Source: Gnetum montanum | Taxonomy: Eukaryota > Streptophyta > Gnetopsida > Gnetales > Gnetaceae | Length of the DNA stretch: 64,000 nucleotides | Direction of reading: 5' to 3' | NCBI GenBank assembly: GCA_015680685.1 | Contig: MNCI01003683.1 | Coordinates: 692,371-756,370, forward strand | Shown here: positions 20,763 through 32,879 of the stretch, in pieces | Layout: every line of letters starts with the position of its first letter | How positions within the stretch are numbered: position 1 is the first letter of the stretch | Made by a program: the position numbers and the translations under genes | The notes under the pieces: generated by a model | Seen by the model: the letters and a program-made list of their open reading frames with translations, nothing else | Told to the model about the DNA's origin: nothing | The model's database searches: none

Positions 20763-23700
20763 GACAGACGAGAAATGGACGCAACATTTTTAGCACCTCT
20801 AACTTTGACGGGCCCATACGGGAAAGTAGTTAGGCAATTCGACTCCACACTAGTAGACGTCAACCCCCCTTTAGAAGGCGCAACCATAGCTGCGTCGGAG
20901 GTGTCCCCAGAGTGGCCAAAACAGTCGACATGCACGCTAGACCTGGAGGCTAGGGACATAACCAAAGATCCCCTCAGTGAGGTTTCTATCGTTACGCATA
21001 AAGGTGAAGACAAAACGCTTAAAGTCAGCTCTCTATTAGATCAGAAAACGCACGATGCTATAAAACAGGTCCTGCAAGACAACATCATGATCTTTGCATG
21101 GTCATATGAGGATATGCCTAGACTAGATCCCAGGCTAATCCAGCATAACATCATCTTAGACCCACAGATTAAAGCAGTTAGGCAAAAGGCACGCAAAATC
21201 AAGCCAGAAATCGCGCTAGCTGTGCGTGATGAAATCACCAAACTGTATCAGGTTGGTTTCATACGAGTAGTCGATTACTCGGATTGGGTGTCTACCATTG
21301 TAGTCATCCCAAAGAAGACCGGAAGCATACGCATCTGCATANCGCAGTCGATTACTCGGATTGGGTGTCTACCATTGTAGTCGTCCCAAAGAAGACCGGA
21401 AGCATACGCATCTGCATAGACTACTGGGATTTGAATAAGGCCACAATCAAGGACAACTTCCCACTACCGAGTATCGACCAGCTAGTCGATACAACAGCTG
21501 GGCATGCGTTGCTATCCTTCATGGATGGCTTTTCAGGCTATAACCAGATTCGCATTAACCTAAAACATCAATTGACCATGACATTCATGACGCCCTGGGG
21601 CACCTTTTGTTACAATATGATGCCTTTCGGTCTAAAGAACGCCGGAGCAACGTATCAGCGAGCCATGACTTACATCTTTAGTGATTATCTCCTAGGAAGA
21701 CTGAATGATTACGTAGACGATATTGCTGTTAAGTCCTTAAAGTCTGAGGATCATTCAGGGGACCTGGAGTTAGTCCTTAAACGATGCGTCAAATACGAGC
21801 TCCGGCTTAACCCAAAGAAATGCGTATTCAGAGTCAAAACCGGACGCATGCTGGGGTTTGTGGTGTCGGAAACCAGCATACGAGTTGACCCTGATAAGGT
21901 CAAAGCCATTGTCGAATTAGCACCTCCTACAGACCTCAAGCAATTACGCAGGTTACAGGGATGCTTGCAATTTATACGACGATTTATCTCGAGATTAACC
22001 GACAAGCTACACCCTATGCAACACTTGCTAAAAAAGGGGGTTAGTTTTGAATGGATCGACGATTGCCAGCATGTGTTTGACAGTTTAAAACAAGAGCTGC
22101 AAAATTTACCGATGGTTTTCCCATCACAAAGGGACTTGCCATTCTACATTTACCTCGCAACTTCGGACGTAGCGTTAGCAGTGTTACTTTGTCAAAGGAG
22201 GGATGATGGGTCAGAAGTGCCCATCTACTACTTGAGTCATGCTCTATGTGCGTACAAAACGAGGTACAACGACGTAGAGCGTAATTGCCTAACATTAGTG
22301 TTTACGTTTAAGAAATGTAAGCATTATCTTTTCCATAGCGAGGTCAACATCATTTGTAAAAATAACATTCTTAGGGCCATTACGCAGAACTTATACAAGA
22401 GTAGCAAAATAGCTCGTTGGAAGGCTATCACGGCGGAATTTAATTTGCACTATATTGGCCAATCATCTACGAAAGGCCAAGCCATAGCTGACCAGTTAAT
22501 AACCTCACCGATTAACAATCAGGGAACTATAGAGCCAGAGTTCCCTAATGAGCATGTACATAGTTTAAGCCCTGTCTTGACAGGCCCCGAAGCAACGTTG
22601 TATTTCGATGGAGCTTCAACCACTAGAGGTGGTAGTGCCGCCACTGTTATCACGCTGTCACCTGAGGATGTGCATCTCCATGCTTATCGCTTGACCTTCC
22701 CCTGTACGAACAATGTGGCAGAGTACGAGGGGCTCCTCAGGGGATTACTAACTACCAGTGAACTTGATGTTCGACATCTGGCGATTAGGGGTGATTCGAT
22801 GCTTGTCATAAATCAGATCACAAGAGTCTACGCCTGCAAGGCTGTACATTTGCAGCCTTACTGTGATAAGGCTAAAGATCTTCTGAGACGATTTGCGACC
22901 ATCGATGCCCAGCACGTGCCACGCACAGATAACACACTGGCCGACGCACTGGCAACACTGGCTCTAAACGTTCCTTCACAACTCTTTGACACCTGTCCTG
23001 CATTAATAATAGACTGCACAGATCCTATCATTCAGATGATGCAAATCTCTTCTCTTCTCGGGGGAGGCACACTTGAATGGTACGACGACATTAAAACTTA
23101 CCTTTTACAGGGTGAACTACCATCCGAATTGACACGCGCGCAAAGGGATGTGATACGCAAGAGGGCTAGGCAATACATCATCATCAGAGATAGCACTCTT
23201 TGCAGATGCTCCTTTGATGGCATGTTGCTCACTTGCGTTGACAAATACCAAGCGCATCATATAGTCGGCGAAGTTCACAAGGGACTGTGCGGCGGCCACG
23301 TAGCACCATGGGCTATGGCCCTAAAAATCTGTCGCTTAGGATACTACTGGCCGCGCATGGAAAAGGATTGCCTGACAAAGGTTAAAACTTGTGACACGTG
23401 TCAGCGTCACGCGAACCTCATACACGTGTCACCTACAGAGTTACACACGACGCAGATAACATGGCCATTCCAGCGATGGGGATTAGACATTATAGGCCCC
23501 ATCACGCCGAAATCTTCTGCAGGTCATAGCTTCATTATTACCGCTACTGAGTATTTTATAAAGTAGGTAGAGGCTGTTCCCCTGCGGAAGATCACATCTC
23601 AGCAGATTTGCCATTTTATCTTGGACAACATAGTAACCAGATTTGGTCTCCCGATGACTATTGTGACCGACAATGGGCCACAGTTTAGTAGCACTGAAAC

Positions 23701-24319
23701 CAAATCCTTCTGTGATAACCTGGGCATCAGATAATCTTTTTCCTCCCCCTATTACTCGCAAGTGAATGGTCAAGCTGAAGCAACAAATAAAGTGATCATC
23801 AATCTGCTCAAGAAAATGCTCGACAGCAACAAAAGGCGGTGGCATGAACAGATCCTCTATGTGCTATGGGCGTATCGTACTACGTGTAGGACGGCTACGG
23901 GTAGTATGTCCTATAGCCTGGTTTATAGGTTTGAAGCAGTGCTGCCTCTCGAGTTGCAAATTTCTTCTCTGAGGATGGTCCTTTCCACGGTTATAAATGA
24001 GGCTCAACACACCGAGTCTCGAATCGCGGATCTAGATTCAGTAGAAGAGAAGTGGATACAGGCTCTTGACACGATTGAAAGATATCAAAACAAATAGAGA
24101 CAGAAGCATCATCACAATCTTCAACAATGCCCGATCAAGAAAGGAGATTTAGTTCTCAAGGCTGTGCGTAAACCAGTAGGCAAGTTCTCGGCAAACTGGG
24201 AAGGCCCTTTCTTGGTGGTCAACGTGTACAGCAACGAAGCATTCAAGTTAGCAGACGCCAACGGCAATGAATTATCCAATCCTATAAATCATGTGTATTT
24301 GAAGTGGTATTACATTTAG
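20763..24319 (+). pseudogene. RT - RNase H - second RNase H - integrase of T1
   Basis: An acceptor-like TTTTGCAG ends at 20762, and the ATG at 20775 opens the frame. T2 has the same AG then ATG layout, so this part may be made from a spliced RNA. RT: catalytic Y-V-D-D at 21710-21721 and MPFGLKNAGATYQRAM. The first RNase H runs to about 22500. An archaeal-type second RNase H (about 22590-22980: YFDGAST, NNVAEYEGLLRGL, GDSMLV, ADALA) is typical of Tat elements. Integrase: H-H-C-C zinc domain (CDTCQRH near 23395), then catalytic D (GLDIIGP), D (TDNGPQFSS near 23668) and E (NGQAEATNK near 23768), ending YLKWYYI. Lesions: a 72-bp repeat around an N at 21342 shifts the frame (assembly scar); stops near 23563, 23731 and 24095 fit TGG or CAG/CAA decay. 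Confidence 0.88.
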
Positions 24320-24349
24320 CAGCATCTACGGTGTCAACAGCAGGTATGG

Positions 24350-24890
24350 CAATGTTCGTCCGCTACGACGTTAAACTGGCACCGGACGTCCGCTATGACG
24401 TTAAACTGGCACTGACCGTCTGCTACGACGTAAAACTGGCATGCCTTGCACGCGTCTGCCATGACACTAAACTAACAATGTTCGTCCGCTATGACGCTAA
24501 ACTGGCAAGTTGTAACCGTCCGCTACGACGTAAAACTGGCAACATTGTACAGGTCCACCAAGACGAAAAACTGGCATCTTTTGCACGCGTCCGCCACGAC
24601 GCTAAACTGGCACCAACTGTCCGCTACGACATAAAACTGGCACAGGTAAGTAGCCGTCTGCTGAGACATAAAACCAGCACAACTCTGTCCCTGGGTCATG
24701 ACACGAAACTGGCATCCACAGCACGGTCTGCTGAGACCATAAATCAGACACACCACCGTCCGCTACGATGTAAAACTAGCATTTATCGGTCTGCCCGGAC
24801 TTTAAACTAGGACCATGGTCTGCTAAGACTTAAAACTAGCAACAATAGTCTACCAGGACTTAAAACTGGGACTTATAGACTTCTGCCATG
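24350..24890. repeat. Repeat array (b) of T1: CCGCTACGACGTAAAACTGG units
   Basis: More than a dozen degenerate units of the form TCCGCTACGACGTTAAACTG, spaced ~25-45 bp, start just after the integrase stop. Open frames across it are products of the repeat period and not genes. It is related to array (a) by the shared TTAAACT(A/G)G core. T2 has the equivalent at 50120-50560. Confidence 0.8.
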
Positions 24891-25976
24891 TAAATCAACC
24901 GAGCGTGATCACCTCTGTACAGTTGCACAACCAACGCGGTGGGATGCTGGGACAGTCCCACCATCGCCACCCCGCCGACATCCTACTAATTCTTCGGATG
25001 AGCTGAGAGACATCTTACTGATCCCTCGGAGATGCCGCCGCTACGCCCACTGCAGCGATAGCACCTCTGAGAGTCTAGTCTCGCCAGCTGGAGCCCCGAC
25101 GAAATCCTCGTCGACAACGACCTCGGCAACCTCCGCCAATCATCGCTATCGGACGCCGGCTTCGCAAATTCTTCTAGCTGGTTCCCTGTACAACCAGTTA
25201 GCTACACTGTGTCTGATGCCTTTTGGCGAAGATATGCTGGGCCAATCGTCAGGATTGGCGACTCCGCCCTCATGCTCCGACTCCTTCTTCACGGCCCAAT
25301 CGCTCTATCTCGCATCTAGCGGCGCTCGCTTCGACGACCTCGCATCTTTTTCGCATGAGCAATGGTGTCCTCTATTTTCTTTTGTGGTTGCAGGTTACTT
25401 GCTTTGGAGGATGTCGTTCAAAAGTGTGTTCATCTGAGCGGTGAAGTACAATAGCGTGTTGAGATGGCTGCTCAAGTTTGCCCGGCCACTTACATCTGCA
25501 CGCCTATACCTCTCACAATCCTACCCCTAGCTCTTATTTCCTTCATCCCCACCACCCGCTTCCCATACGCAAAAGCTACATGCGCAAGTACCCATTCTCC
25601 ATACTCACACTAGTAGAGATATCGCAGAAGTGATGCGCCATGCTCCTTTTGCAAGCATTCCTACTGTAATCAGTGACAGAGAAATCTCAGGCTGACGCGC
25701 TACACTCGTCTGAAACCATTCCTATTGACATACATGTGCGTATGTTTCTGTGCGTGCAGTAAGCGTATTCCATACTCCTACCATTCTGACTTATGTCACG
25801 TCTCCCCCTAACCTTTTTCCCACTAAGTCATTCTATCTCCTATTCCCTCCAGCTTTGCTCTTCCATGTTCGTGAGGCAATGCCTGAGTGGCCATGGATGG
25901 ACGTTGTTCTTGCTTCTACCAATTCGGTGTTTCGTATTCTTTGTCGACGTCTTTCGGGTAAGCCCTCCAACTGTAA
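24891..25976 (+). other. Long noncoding 3' region of T1
   Basis: About 1.1 kb of GC-rich sequence between the repeat array and the polypurine tract. Short overlapping frames (25216-25444, 25750-26107) have no family features, and one crosses into the LTR, so I do not call a gene. Variable 3' regions with tandem repeats are known for Tat-type elements. Confidence 0.6.
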
Positions 25977-25991
25977 ACAAAGAGGGGCCAT
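25977..25991 (+). other. Polypurine tract of T1
   Basis: ACAAAGAGGGGCCAT directly before the 3' LTR. T2 has ACAAAGAGGGGTCAT at the same place (51967-51981). It primes plus-strand synthesis in the family. Confidence 0.8.
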
Positions 25992-27446
25992 TGAAACACC
26001 GTGAAAATTGTGAGTCGGCCTCAGGCAAAGATTCGCAATTCAGGCAAGGGCGCATCTCAGAATTCCAGAGGGGAGAACAAGATAGAGCAATACCAAGAGG
26101 CGTGTAGCATAAAGTCTTTAACTTCTTGTGCAGATTCCTAATCTTTCTATGCTTTTTCTGTTTACGCTATATCATGCGATGTAGCGTAATGGCACTTAGC
26201 GTGATGTTGTTCAAACATAGTCCAGCATCAGAAGGATAGTTATTTCGGCATGGAGAGAAGCTTAAGCAGCGTGATATGCGACTTCTTGTGTATTTTGCTA
26301 AGTATTTTGTTCAAGGCCAGGTTTACGCTCTATTACGCATGGCAGCGTAATGAGCTCTAAAACAGTCAAAGGCAATGTCTAAGAAAGTGTGATTGCCCAT
26401 CATACGCTCATCACGCAACATAGCGTATCACAGCGTATTGCATCGCCAAGTTAGACTTCGTCTACGCTTCATTACGCGCGACTGCGTAAGCAAGCATGAA
26501 CTAGCTTAACTCAATTGTTCCCATGTTACGTTACGCTCATACACGCAACACAGCGTGCATGAGCGTAATATAATCCAAAGACAGTTGAGGCATGCCTGAC
26601 GCGCATCTCTTCTTCACATGCACAATACGCGAACGAGCGTATTGTGTGTAGTCATGAAGTTTGATGCAAAAATGGTCAAGTCAACAGTACCCAAAACATT
26701 CGGGGCACACGTCATCAGGGTGGCGCCTTTTCCACAGGGCGTCGCAGCCTATAAATACCCCAGGTGACAAAGATACAGGGGTTGGCAAATCAGAGGGGCA
26801 AAGGCATCTTTCTGAGCATTGGAGCACTTATCACTTTTGAGCAGAGCTACAGAGAGCAGCGCTTTGGCAATTGTGGACAGCATCACCTTCTGGCTGAAGC
26901 AAAGCGCAGTTCGCTTCGAGCACCGGCGACAAGATTAACCGTTCTGCTGGGAAGACTCTATTGGTCAGAAACACTTGATTGGTAGACGTCAGAGCTTGAC
27001 CTTCCTTGCATCCCGACTTCAGCCCACGAGGTAGATCGAACTTCTGTTGGACAGTTTCCTTGTTGTTTTGTGCTTGCTTCGCATCCAGTAATCGGGGTCT
27101 CCCCAGTGTAACGAAATACATAAAAATACACATCTTTTAAGGCAAAACGTAGATCTTGAAACTACATTTTTCTCTTATGTTAGCCTCCTCTTGCCGTGTT
27201 TAGCGTTATCATCGTTGCAATTCATCTATATCGTTTTCCCCTTGTTTTTGCGATTCCTCGAATCAGATCGTGTTCACGAGATATTCATCGGTTTACTGAT
27301 TAGTAAGTCCCTGTCTGATCGACAAGACCGTTCTGGGCGCCGCGGATTCATTTTTCCAGCATAGCCCTCGCACAGATCTGTGGTTAAAACTGTGTACACG
27401 GCATTTGTTCGGTATTTTCCAGCTGCCGACGTTTTTCGTCGTTACA
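25992..27446 (+). repeat. 3' LTR of T1 (1455 bp)
   Basis: Same ends and same length as 9983-11437, with scattered substitutions. It is followed by the target duplication gtttc. Confidence 0.92.
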
Positions 27447-27451
27447 GTTTC
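27447..27451. other. Target site duplication of T1, right copy (gtttc)
   Basis: Matches 9978-9982. Confidence 0.9.
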
Positions 27452-28217
27452 TAACCTAGTGCTACTCCTAGAGGCAATGGAAAATCACTTTAATTAAGCT
27501 AGGAGGAAAAGGGAGAGAGAACTAAGCTAATAGGAAGTGGAAGAGAATCTAAGATAGCCTAAGTGCAATGAGCATCCTTGCCTTAATCATCTGTACACAT
27601 CTTGAACCTCATGCATGACTACCACTGGGATTACCAAGCGCATGGCCTTGGTATGCTACTGGGATACCAAGTAGTCACACTTAAATGCTCGTGATTAATT
27701 CATACTCATTCCGCATTTAAGGAGTTTAGGGTGAAGAGATATTAAATACAAATTAATAAATAACAATAATAATTAAACTAAGTGAATGCTACAATGATGA
27801 AGTAATCTCGATCTTTATTTTCGGTCATGTGTGTGTCCAAGTACATCACACTCAAATAAAGGTTCCGTACAATTACAATCATCACACTACAGGCATGCAT
27901 TAGGGGAAAGGGTTGAGAAGAACTAAAAATGAACTAACTTCTATCTACTAATTGAAAACTAACTTACTTACTGAATCTTGACTCCTTGCACCTACATGTG
28001 TATTTATAGGCCCACACAGGAGTCACAATATCATGTATCCGATATTGCTTCTTAGGTCACTATATCGCATACCTAATATCGTGGGTTCAATATTGGGGGT
28101 CCGATATTGGAGCCTACCGAATCATGATTCATCATTCGACATCACATCTTGGGGTCCAATATCGAAGCTTCAATATCACATATCCAATATCAAAGCACAT
28201 CTAAACACAATTCATCA
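27452..28217 (-). repeat. 5' LTR of element A, second part; also adjoins element B
   Basis: Continues the LTR broken at 9982 and ends TTCATCA at 28217. A TATA box on the minus strand lies near 28008 (TATAAATACAC), with GATATT/CAATAT motifs upstream (28022-28200), more copies than in the other LTR. The bases to its right (TACCCCCATGAC) match the purine tract next to the other A LTR, so this LTR also serves as the 3' LTR of element B's body. Confidence 0.75.
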
Positions 28218-30300
28218 TACCCCCATGACTAAATAAAAACTCTTCCTCAAGTGAACAAGAAAAGGAACAAGTTCCTTACAAAAGATTCAGTAGGTATGGG
28301 ATCATTGACTAATATACAAACACACTCAAATGGAACAAAGAAATTCAAAGTTCTTCAGTGTACAGATATACAATCTTTTATAAAATTAGATGTTCATGAC
28401 AATAGAATTAAACACCTTGGAAAAACTAACATCCAATTTCTTTGGCACTAAAGAGCGAGGAAGAAGATTCAACAATCATAAAGGGTCCTTGTCACATGGT
28501 GCTACTACTTATCCTTGGTGAAGATAGTCCCACTTCCAATCCATTCTTTCCACTACAATCACAACAAAATCATAAATTATTGTGCAATGTGTAACATATA
28601 ACTTTGAAGTACCTTGTCCCGTCAGTGGTTACACTTGACTAGGTTATTATTATGGTTGATTGATTCCTTTAATAATGTTAAAGGGAAGGTTGAAAAATAA
28701 GTGAAATGGATAAGTAGTCCATTACATTCTGAAAAGTTCAAACGTAATGAAATGCTTAAAGAGGGTTTAAGAATTCACAATAAATAAAAAGAGGATTTCA
28801 CTAAAAAAAACATTGTGAAGATACACACAATTGCATGTCATTGATGGGGCATGCAAAAGGATTTGATTGTGAGGATGTATAAGGGTAAAACATTTAACTA
28901 AACCAACCAAAAGATATGCAAGTGGGTCCTTCCCAAAGCAAGCATAGGCCTTTTATTTTCCTTGCATAACTTCAAACTGAGGAGTCCATGGGCCCCATGG
29001 ATGATTAACGGTTATGGGAAGTTAAGTACAAACACCGGGGAGAAACTACCTAAGAATTTCAACACATCAACCCAAGACATCGAATAAAAACAAGAAATTG
29101 GTAGTGAGATGAGATATGGAAAGCACAGATGGATGACAGAGAGTGTGGAATGGAGTTCTTGATTAAGGTCACATGAAGTCCCTTGTGAATTGTGTGGTTA
29201 AATGACCTAATAAAATTTGTCCTTAGTCTAGACCAAAACCAACCATGTTCAATGACTTCACATCACCATTCTATCACTAGTCCACCCCCCCTAAGACACA
29301 AGAGTGCTCCCACAAAAAAACCATCATTCCTTATTAAAGAAGAAAAGAGAAGTAGGAAGTGAGGAAGGTCCCTAGTTGGAGAGGACCTTCAAGCATGGGT
29401 AACATATCTTTCTAGTCCCATAACCAATGCTTGTAGCCCATTTATTTTTTCTAAGGAATGTGCTTTGAATTCCTATTTTTCTCTTCTTCTTCTTCTTCTT
29501 CTTTTGACATGGAAACCACACCATGTAGAGACGTATTCAACTTCCTATTATTGGTTGACACAAAATGGTAAGAAATCCATGAAAACGCATATGCACCCAA
29601 GTAAGCAAAAATGCATAAAAAGTACCAAATCCCCTTGAAGTAACATCCTATTCAAACCTTTGAATCCTTTCCAAATCTAGAAACTATCAAGGTCACAATT
29701 TCATTAAAGTTTTATTACTGAAAAGGGACTACACATTTCTAGAACAAGGAAAACCATTGAGTTTGTGGATGGGTGGATGTTATGGACTCACTTCCTATTT
29801 CATGAAAAAAAAAACTATCCTAGTTATCTGTAACAAAATTCAAAGCTAGAATCTAGATGCCAACAATCAAATAACTGGATAGCACATGCCCACATCAATC
29901 AAACTCACTATACCTAGTTAGCAATAAGGCACATTATTATTAAAGCATACTAAGAAAATCACATCCAAAATAAAGGAAAATATACAATAAAGAGTAAAAT
30001 ATTTAAGAAAAATAAAATCTACTAATGATGTTGTAAAACAAACATTTTGAAAGCTTAATAACATAAAAACAAAAATGTGTAAAATAAAGAATGTGTAAAA
30101 CAAAAAGTTGTAAAAGTAACAAGGTGTAAAAAAAATGTGTAAAAAAAGGTGAAAAAATGAGGAGCCACTTATATAGTTAGTATAAATGGCCATCTCCTCC
30201 ATGACTAAGTTAAAAGAAGGAAATTCGAAAGATTGAATGTGGTTGTCCATCCGATTAGGTATTTGTTGCATTAGCTTGCTTAGGGTCATAGAAAGGTTTA
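28218..30300 (-). other. 3' noncoding region of element B
   Basis: Lies between the integrase remnant and the LTR and is AT-rich. Blocks match element A's spacer (5755-7650). A (TTC)n run occurs at 29481-29504. A 123-codon Phe-rich frame at 29918-30289 has no domain and reflects base composition. Confidence 0.55.
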
Positions 30301-30990
30301 ACTTGTTGTATGTTAACCAACTATTTCATGTTTGAGCTCTCAGGTTTATAGATCATCATGGCCCCAAAAGGAAAAGTTTCATAAATTATATAAGATCCTT
30401 CTCACAACATTTGGAACTTAGTTTGTTGAGGTACATGTGTGGGGTTCTAGTAGAGGACCTCATCTCTTGGTTGAAATTTGACTTTCCTAATTTTAAGGTC
30501 ATGCCACTTTTTGTTAAATTCCTTGTGCAACTCATTAGATGACAAGGCCACCAATCAATTTTTGTCTAGCAAACTGAGATTCATTAATTTTTCTTTTTGT
30601 GCTAGACTTAAGTCAAGGTCAAGGATAGAGATTGTTGAAAGTGTACAAAGCATGTATTGAATAGGAAGTGTTGGTAATTTTTCGTACACCAACTCATATG
30701 GAGAATAGCCTATAGGAAGTTTCCATGTTAAGCGGTAGGTCCAAAGGACATCTTTAAGTTTTGTGATCTAGTCTTTCCTATATTTGCTAACAATTCTTGT
30801 TATAATCTTTGTGATATCCTTATTAGTAAACTCAACTTAACCATTAGCTTGGGGGTGATAGGGTGTTTTTAGTTTATGTTCAACCCCCAAGGATTGCATA
30901 AGCTTTTGAAACGTAGTGCCTGTAAAGCAAGCTTCTTGAATGACCCTTATTTTTTTAGGGTCGAACTCAATTCTTGCTTGTGATATTTGG
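30301..30990 (-). pseudogene. Integrase remnant of element B
   Basis: Minus-strand translation gives KLMQSLGVEHKLKTPYHPQ followed by NG and VEFTNKDITKII, the region around the catalytic Glu of Ty3/gypsy integrase (normally NGQ-x-E). Then come LWTYRLTWKLPIGYSPYELV and a C-terminal region. The N-terminal zinc domain and first catalytic Asp are gone: the frame joins almost directly from RT, so RNase H and the first half of integrase are deleted. Several stops. Confidence 0.7.
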
Positions 30991-31500
30991 TGCCTGAATA
31001 CAATTCCTTCCTAGACCATCAAATAACTCTTTTTCCAATTGAGCCTAAGGTTTGTCTCAACACATATTTTCACTACTTACTAACAGTGGTCTAGGGCTTG
31101 CTCAAATGTAGCTCCATAGGTGGATAAGTCATCCATGAAGACCTCCACATTGCTACTGATTTGATATTGAAAAATGCTTAAGACTAGGCATTGGAAGTTA
31201 ACAAGGGCATTGCACAGACCAAAAGGCATCTTGCGATATGCAAAAGTCCCCTAAGAGCTTGTGAATGTTGTTTGGCTTGGTCCTCTAGTGCGATCTGGAT
31301 TTGGTTATAGCCACTATAACCATCCAAAAAACTATAAAAGCAATGCCCAAATATTCTATTTAACACCTTTTCAATGAATGAAAATGAAAAATGGTCATTA
31401 AATGCTACCATATTCAACAATTGAAAATCGATGCAAACCCACCACTTGCCACCTTTTTCTAGAACAATCATGAGTGCACTAACCCACTCTCTATCCATAA
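30991..31500 (-). pseudogene. Reverse transcriptase remnant of element B
   Basis: WVCIDFQLLNMVAFNDHFSF, FLDGYSGYNQIQIALEDQ and, after a frame change, MPFGLCNA and the catalytic F-M-D-D (near 31129-31141, usually Y/F-x-D-D). This fits Athila-like RT. The frame is broken by stops and at least one indel. Confidence 0.8.
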
Positions 31501-32199
31501 TGGGATAGATGAACCCTACCTTAAGGAGTTTTTCAATTTCCTCTTTGATGATCTACTTCAATTTTGGGTTCAATCACCTCTATGATTGTCTCTTTGGCTT
31601 CATGGTCAAATCAATGTAGATACAATGCTGACATATCCAAGGATCAATCCCTCTGAGTGCAAGATATAACCAAGCAAAGGCTGCTAACAATTTTTCAACC
31701 ACATTCAACAACATCTATTTCTATTTTTGAGTAAGATTGGAATTGATTATTACTAGCTTTTCATTTTTTAAGAACACATATTCCATGCTGACAAGTAGAG
31801 TTTTTAATTCAAGGGGCTCTCACTTGAAATTTTTAGGAATTTCCAACTCTCCCAAATCGGTATCATCATTTGCATTATCAAAGAGTTGCTAATGAACTTA
31901 CTCTAGTTCACCCATGCCTACAACATATGCATATGTTAAGCTCTCATTAGGTTCTATGTAAAGTGTGCTACTTTTAAGATCAACAGTTAGCCACTGGGTA
32001 CCCTCTTTTTTGTGGCTATTGCGTATACACACCTTTGAATATCTATTTTTGGTGCACACTACTTGCATGTAGAGATGGATGTTCATTTCATTAACTGGAG
32101 TTTCTGCACACAATTGCACCCTATATCACTATACATGATGCATGGAACTCACTTCTTCTCAATCTCCCTGAATGCATTTTCCTTAGATATTTCCAAGGA

Positions 32200-32640
32200 A
32201 AGATCTCTAATGCCCATTTATGCATCAACAATGCTTATCCACGCCCTTCCCATGATGATTGGGAAGCCCCCTTTGTAGTTTTCCACCTTCATTACTAGGA
32301 AATCAACAAGATAAGACCACCCACAGACAATGATCACAATGTCTTCTACCAATCTCAATGGAATAGTGATGGACTGATCTACCAATTCTAATCTAATATT
32401 GCTTTTCTTTAGAGGAGGCAAGTTCCATGTAGTATACATTTCATGAGAAATCAAATTAATACTAAAATTTGAATCAAGAAGAACTTTACATAGTTCATTT
32501 TTAGCAATCTACAAATAAATAAGAGGACTCCTAGGATCAGCTAATTTTCTAGGAAAGTTGCTTGCATGGATCCAATCAGATACAACATGAGTAAGCATAA
32601 TAGTATGGATTCTAGGTGGAATTTGGTTTGAAAGGGACTC
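32200..32640 (-). pseudogene. Aspartic protease remnant of element B
   Basis: Minus strand: LLDSNFSINLIS (near 32460-32495) corresponds to the LLDSGASINLIP-type active site. The Gly after D-S is Asn, which would inactivate it. Downstream KSNIRLELVDQSITIPL and GGFPIIMGRAWISIVDA match the flap and the ILGR-like strand. Confidence 0.75.
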
Positions 32641-32879
32641 AAAGAAATTTTATACAAAGGGGGATGGACAAGTAGAGTTGCCAATTGCATGTGCATTTGA
32701 GAGCTTAGGTGGATTGTAGGATCAAAAAAAAAGGTCTTTTCTTTAATCAAGTGTCTGAACCACTTGGTTTATGAGTCGATTATGGATTAATGACCCTGGT
32801 AGTGTTGCAGTTGAGATAGAAGTTCATCCAACATAGATGGAGTAGGTGGAGCAAGATGTGCAAGAACAGGAGGAGGATA

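Larger units (their letters stand above)
9983..27446 (+). mobile_element. T1: full-length Tat-type Ty3/gypsy retrotransposon with an antisense gene
   Basis: 17.46 kb, bounded by two 1455-bp LTRs (TGAAACACC...GTTACA) and a perfect 5-bp target duplication. Order on the plus strand: LTR, tRNA-Asn primer site, gag, protease, repeat array, eight-exon gene on the opposite strand, RT-RNase H-second RNase H-integrase, repeat array, long noncoding 3' region, polypurine tract, LTR. The second, archaeal-type RNase H domain and the protease motif place it in the Tat/Ogre branch. The two LTRs have equal length and look mostly identical, so it is the youngest full element here. Its base composition is more GC-rich than the flanks. 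It inserted into the LTR of element A. Confidence 0.92.
1920..28217 (-). mobile_element. Element A: pol-less, Athila-like LTR retrotransposon carrying an extra ORF, interrupted by T1
   Basis: On the minus strand the order is 5' LTR (28217-27452 joined to 9982-9785), tRNA-Asp-like primer site (9783-9766), decayed gag (9483-7651), a spacer, an extra ORF (5754 to about 3120), a short purine tract and the 3' LTR (2788-1920). No protease, RT or integrase can be read. The spacer between gag and the extra ORF resembles the 3' noncoding part of element B (about 28500-29800), so A looks like a B relative that lost everything from the gag end through integrase and carries another gene. No target duplication is visible: the bases outside both ends differ, so recombination with element B/C is likely. 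Confidence 0.7.

Noticed and set aside
24304-24810. 168-codon frame full of DVKLA repeats
   Set aside because: Same reason: it crosses repeat array (b) of T1 just after the integrase stop.
24350-24890. Possible CRISPR-like array of short repeats and spacers
   Set aside because: The host is a plant, the units are degenerate, spacing varies, and no cas-like genes exist. It is a retroelement tandem repeat.
25216-26107. Overlapping frames in T1's 3' region
   Set aside because: Several frames overlap, no conserved block is shared with T2, and one runs into the LTR.
29918-30289. 123-codon Phe-rich frame that could suggest an env-like membrane protein in element B
   Set aside because: Composition follows AT-rich DNA, there is no signal or conserved motif, and the matching region of element A is not open.
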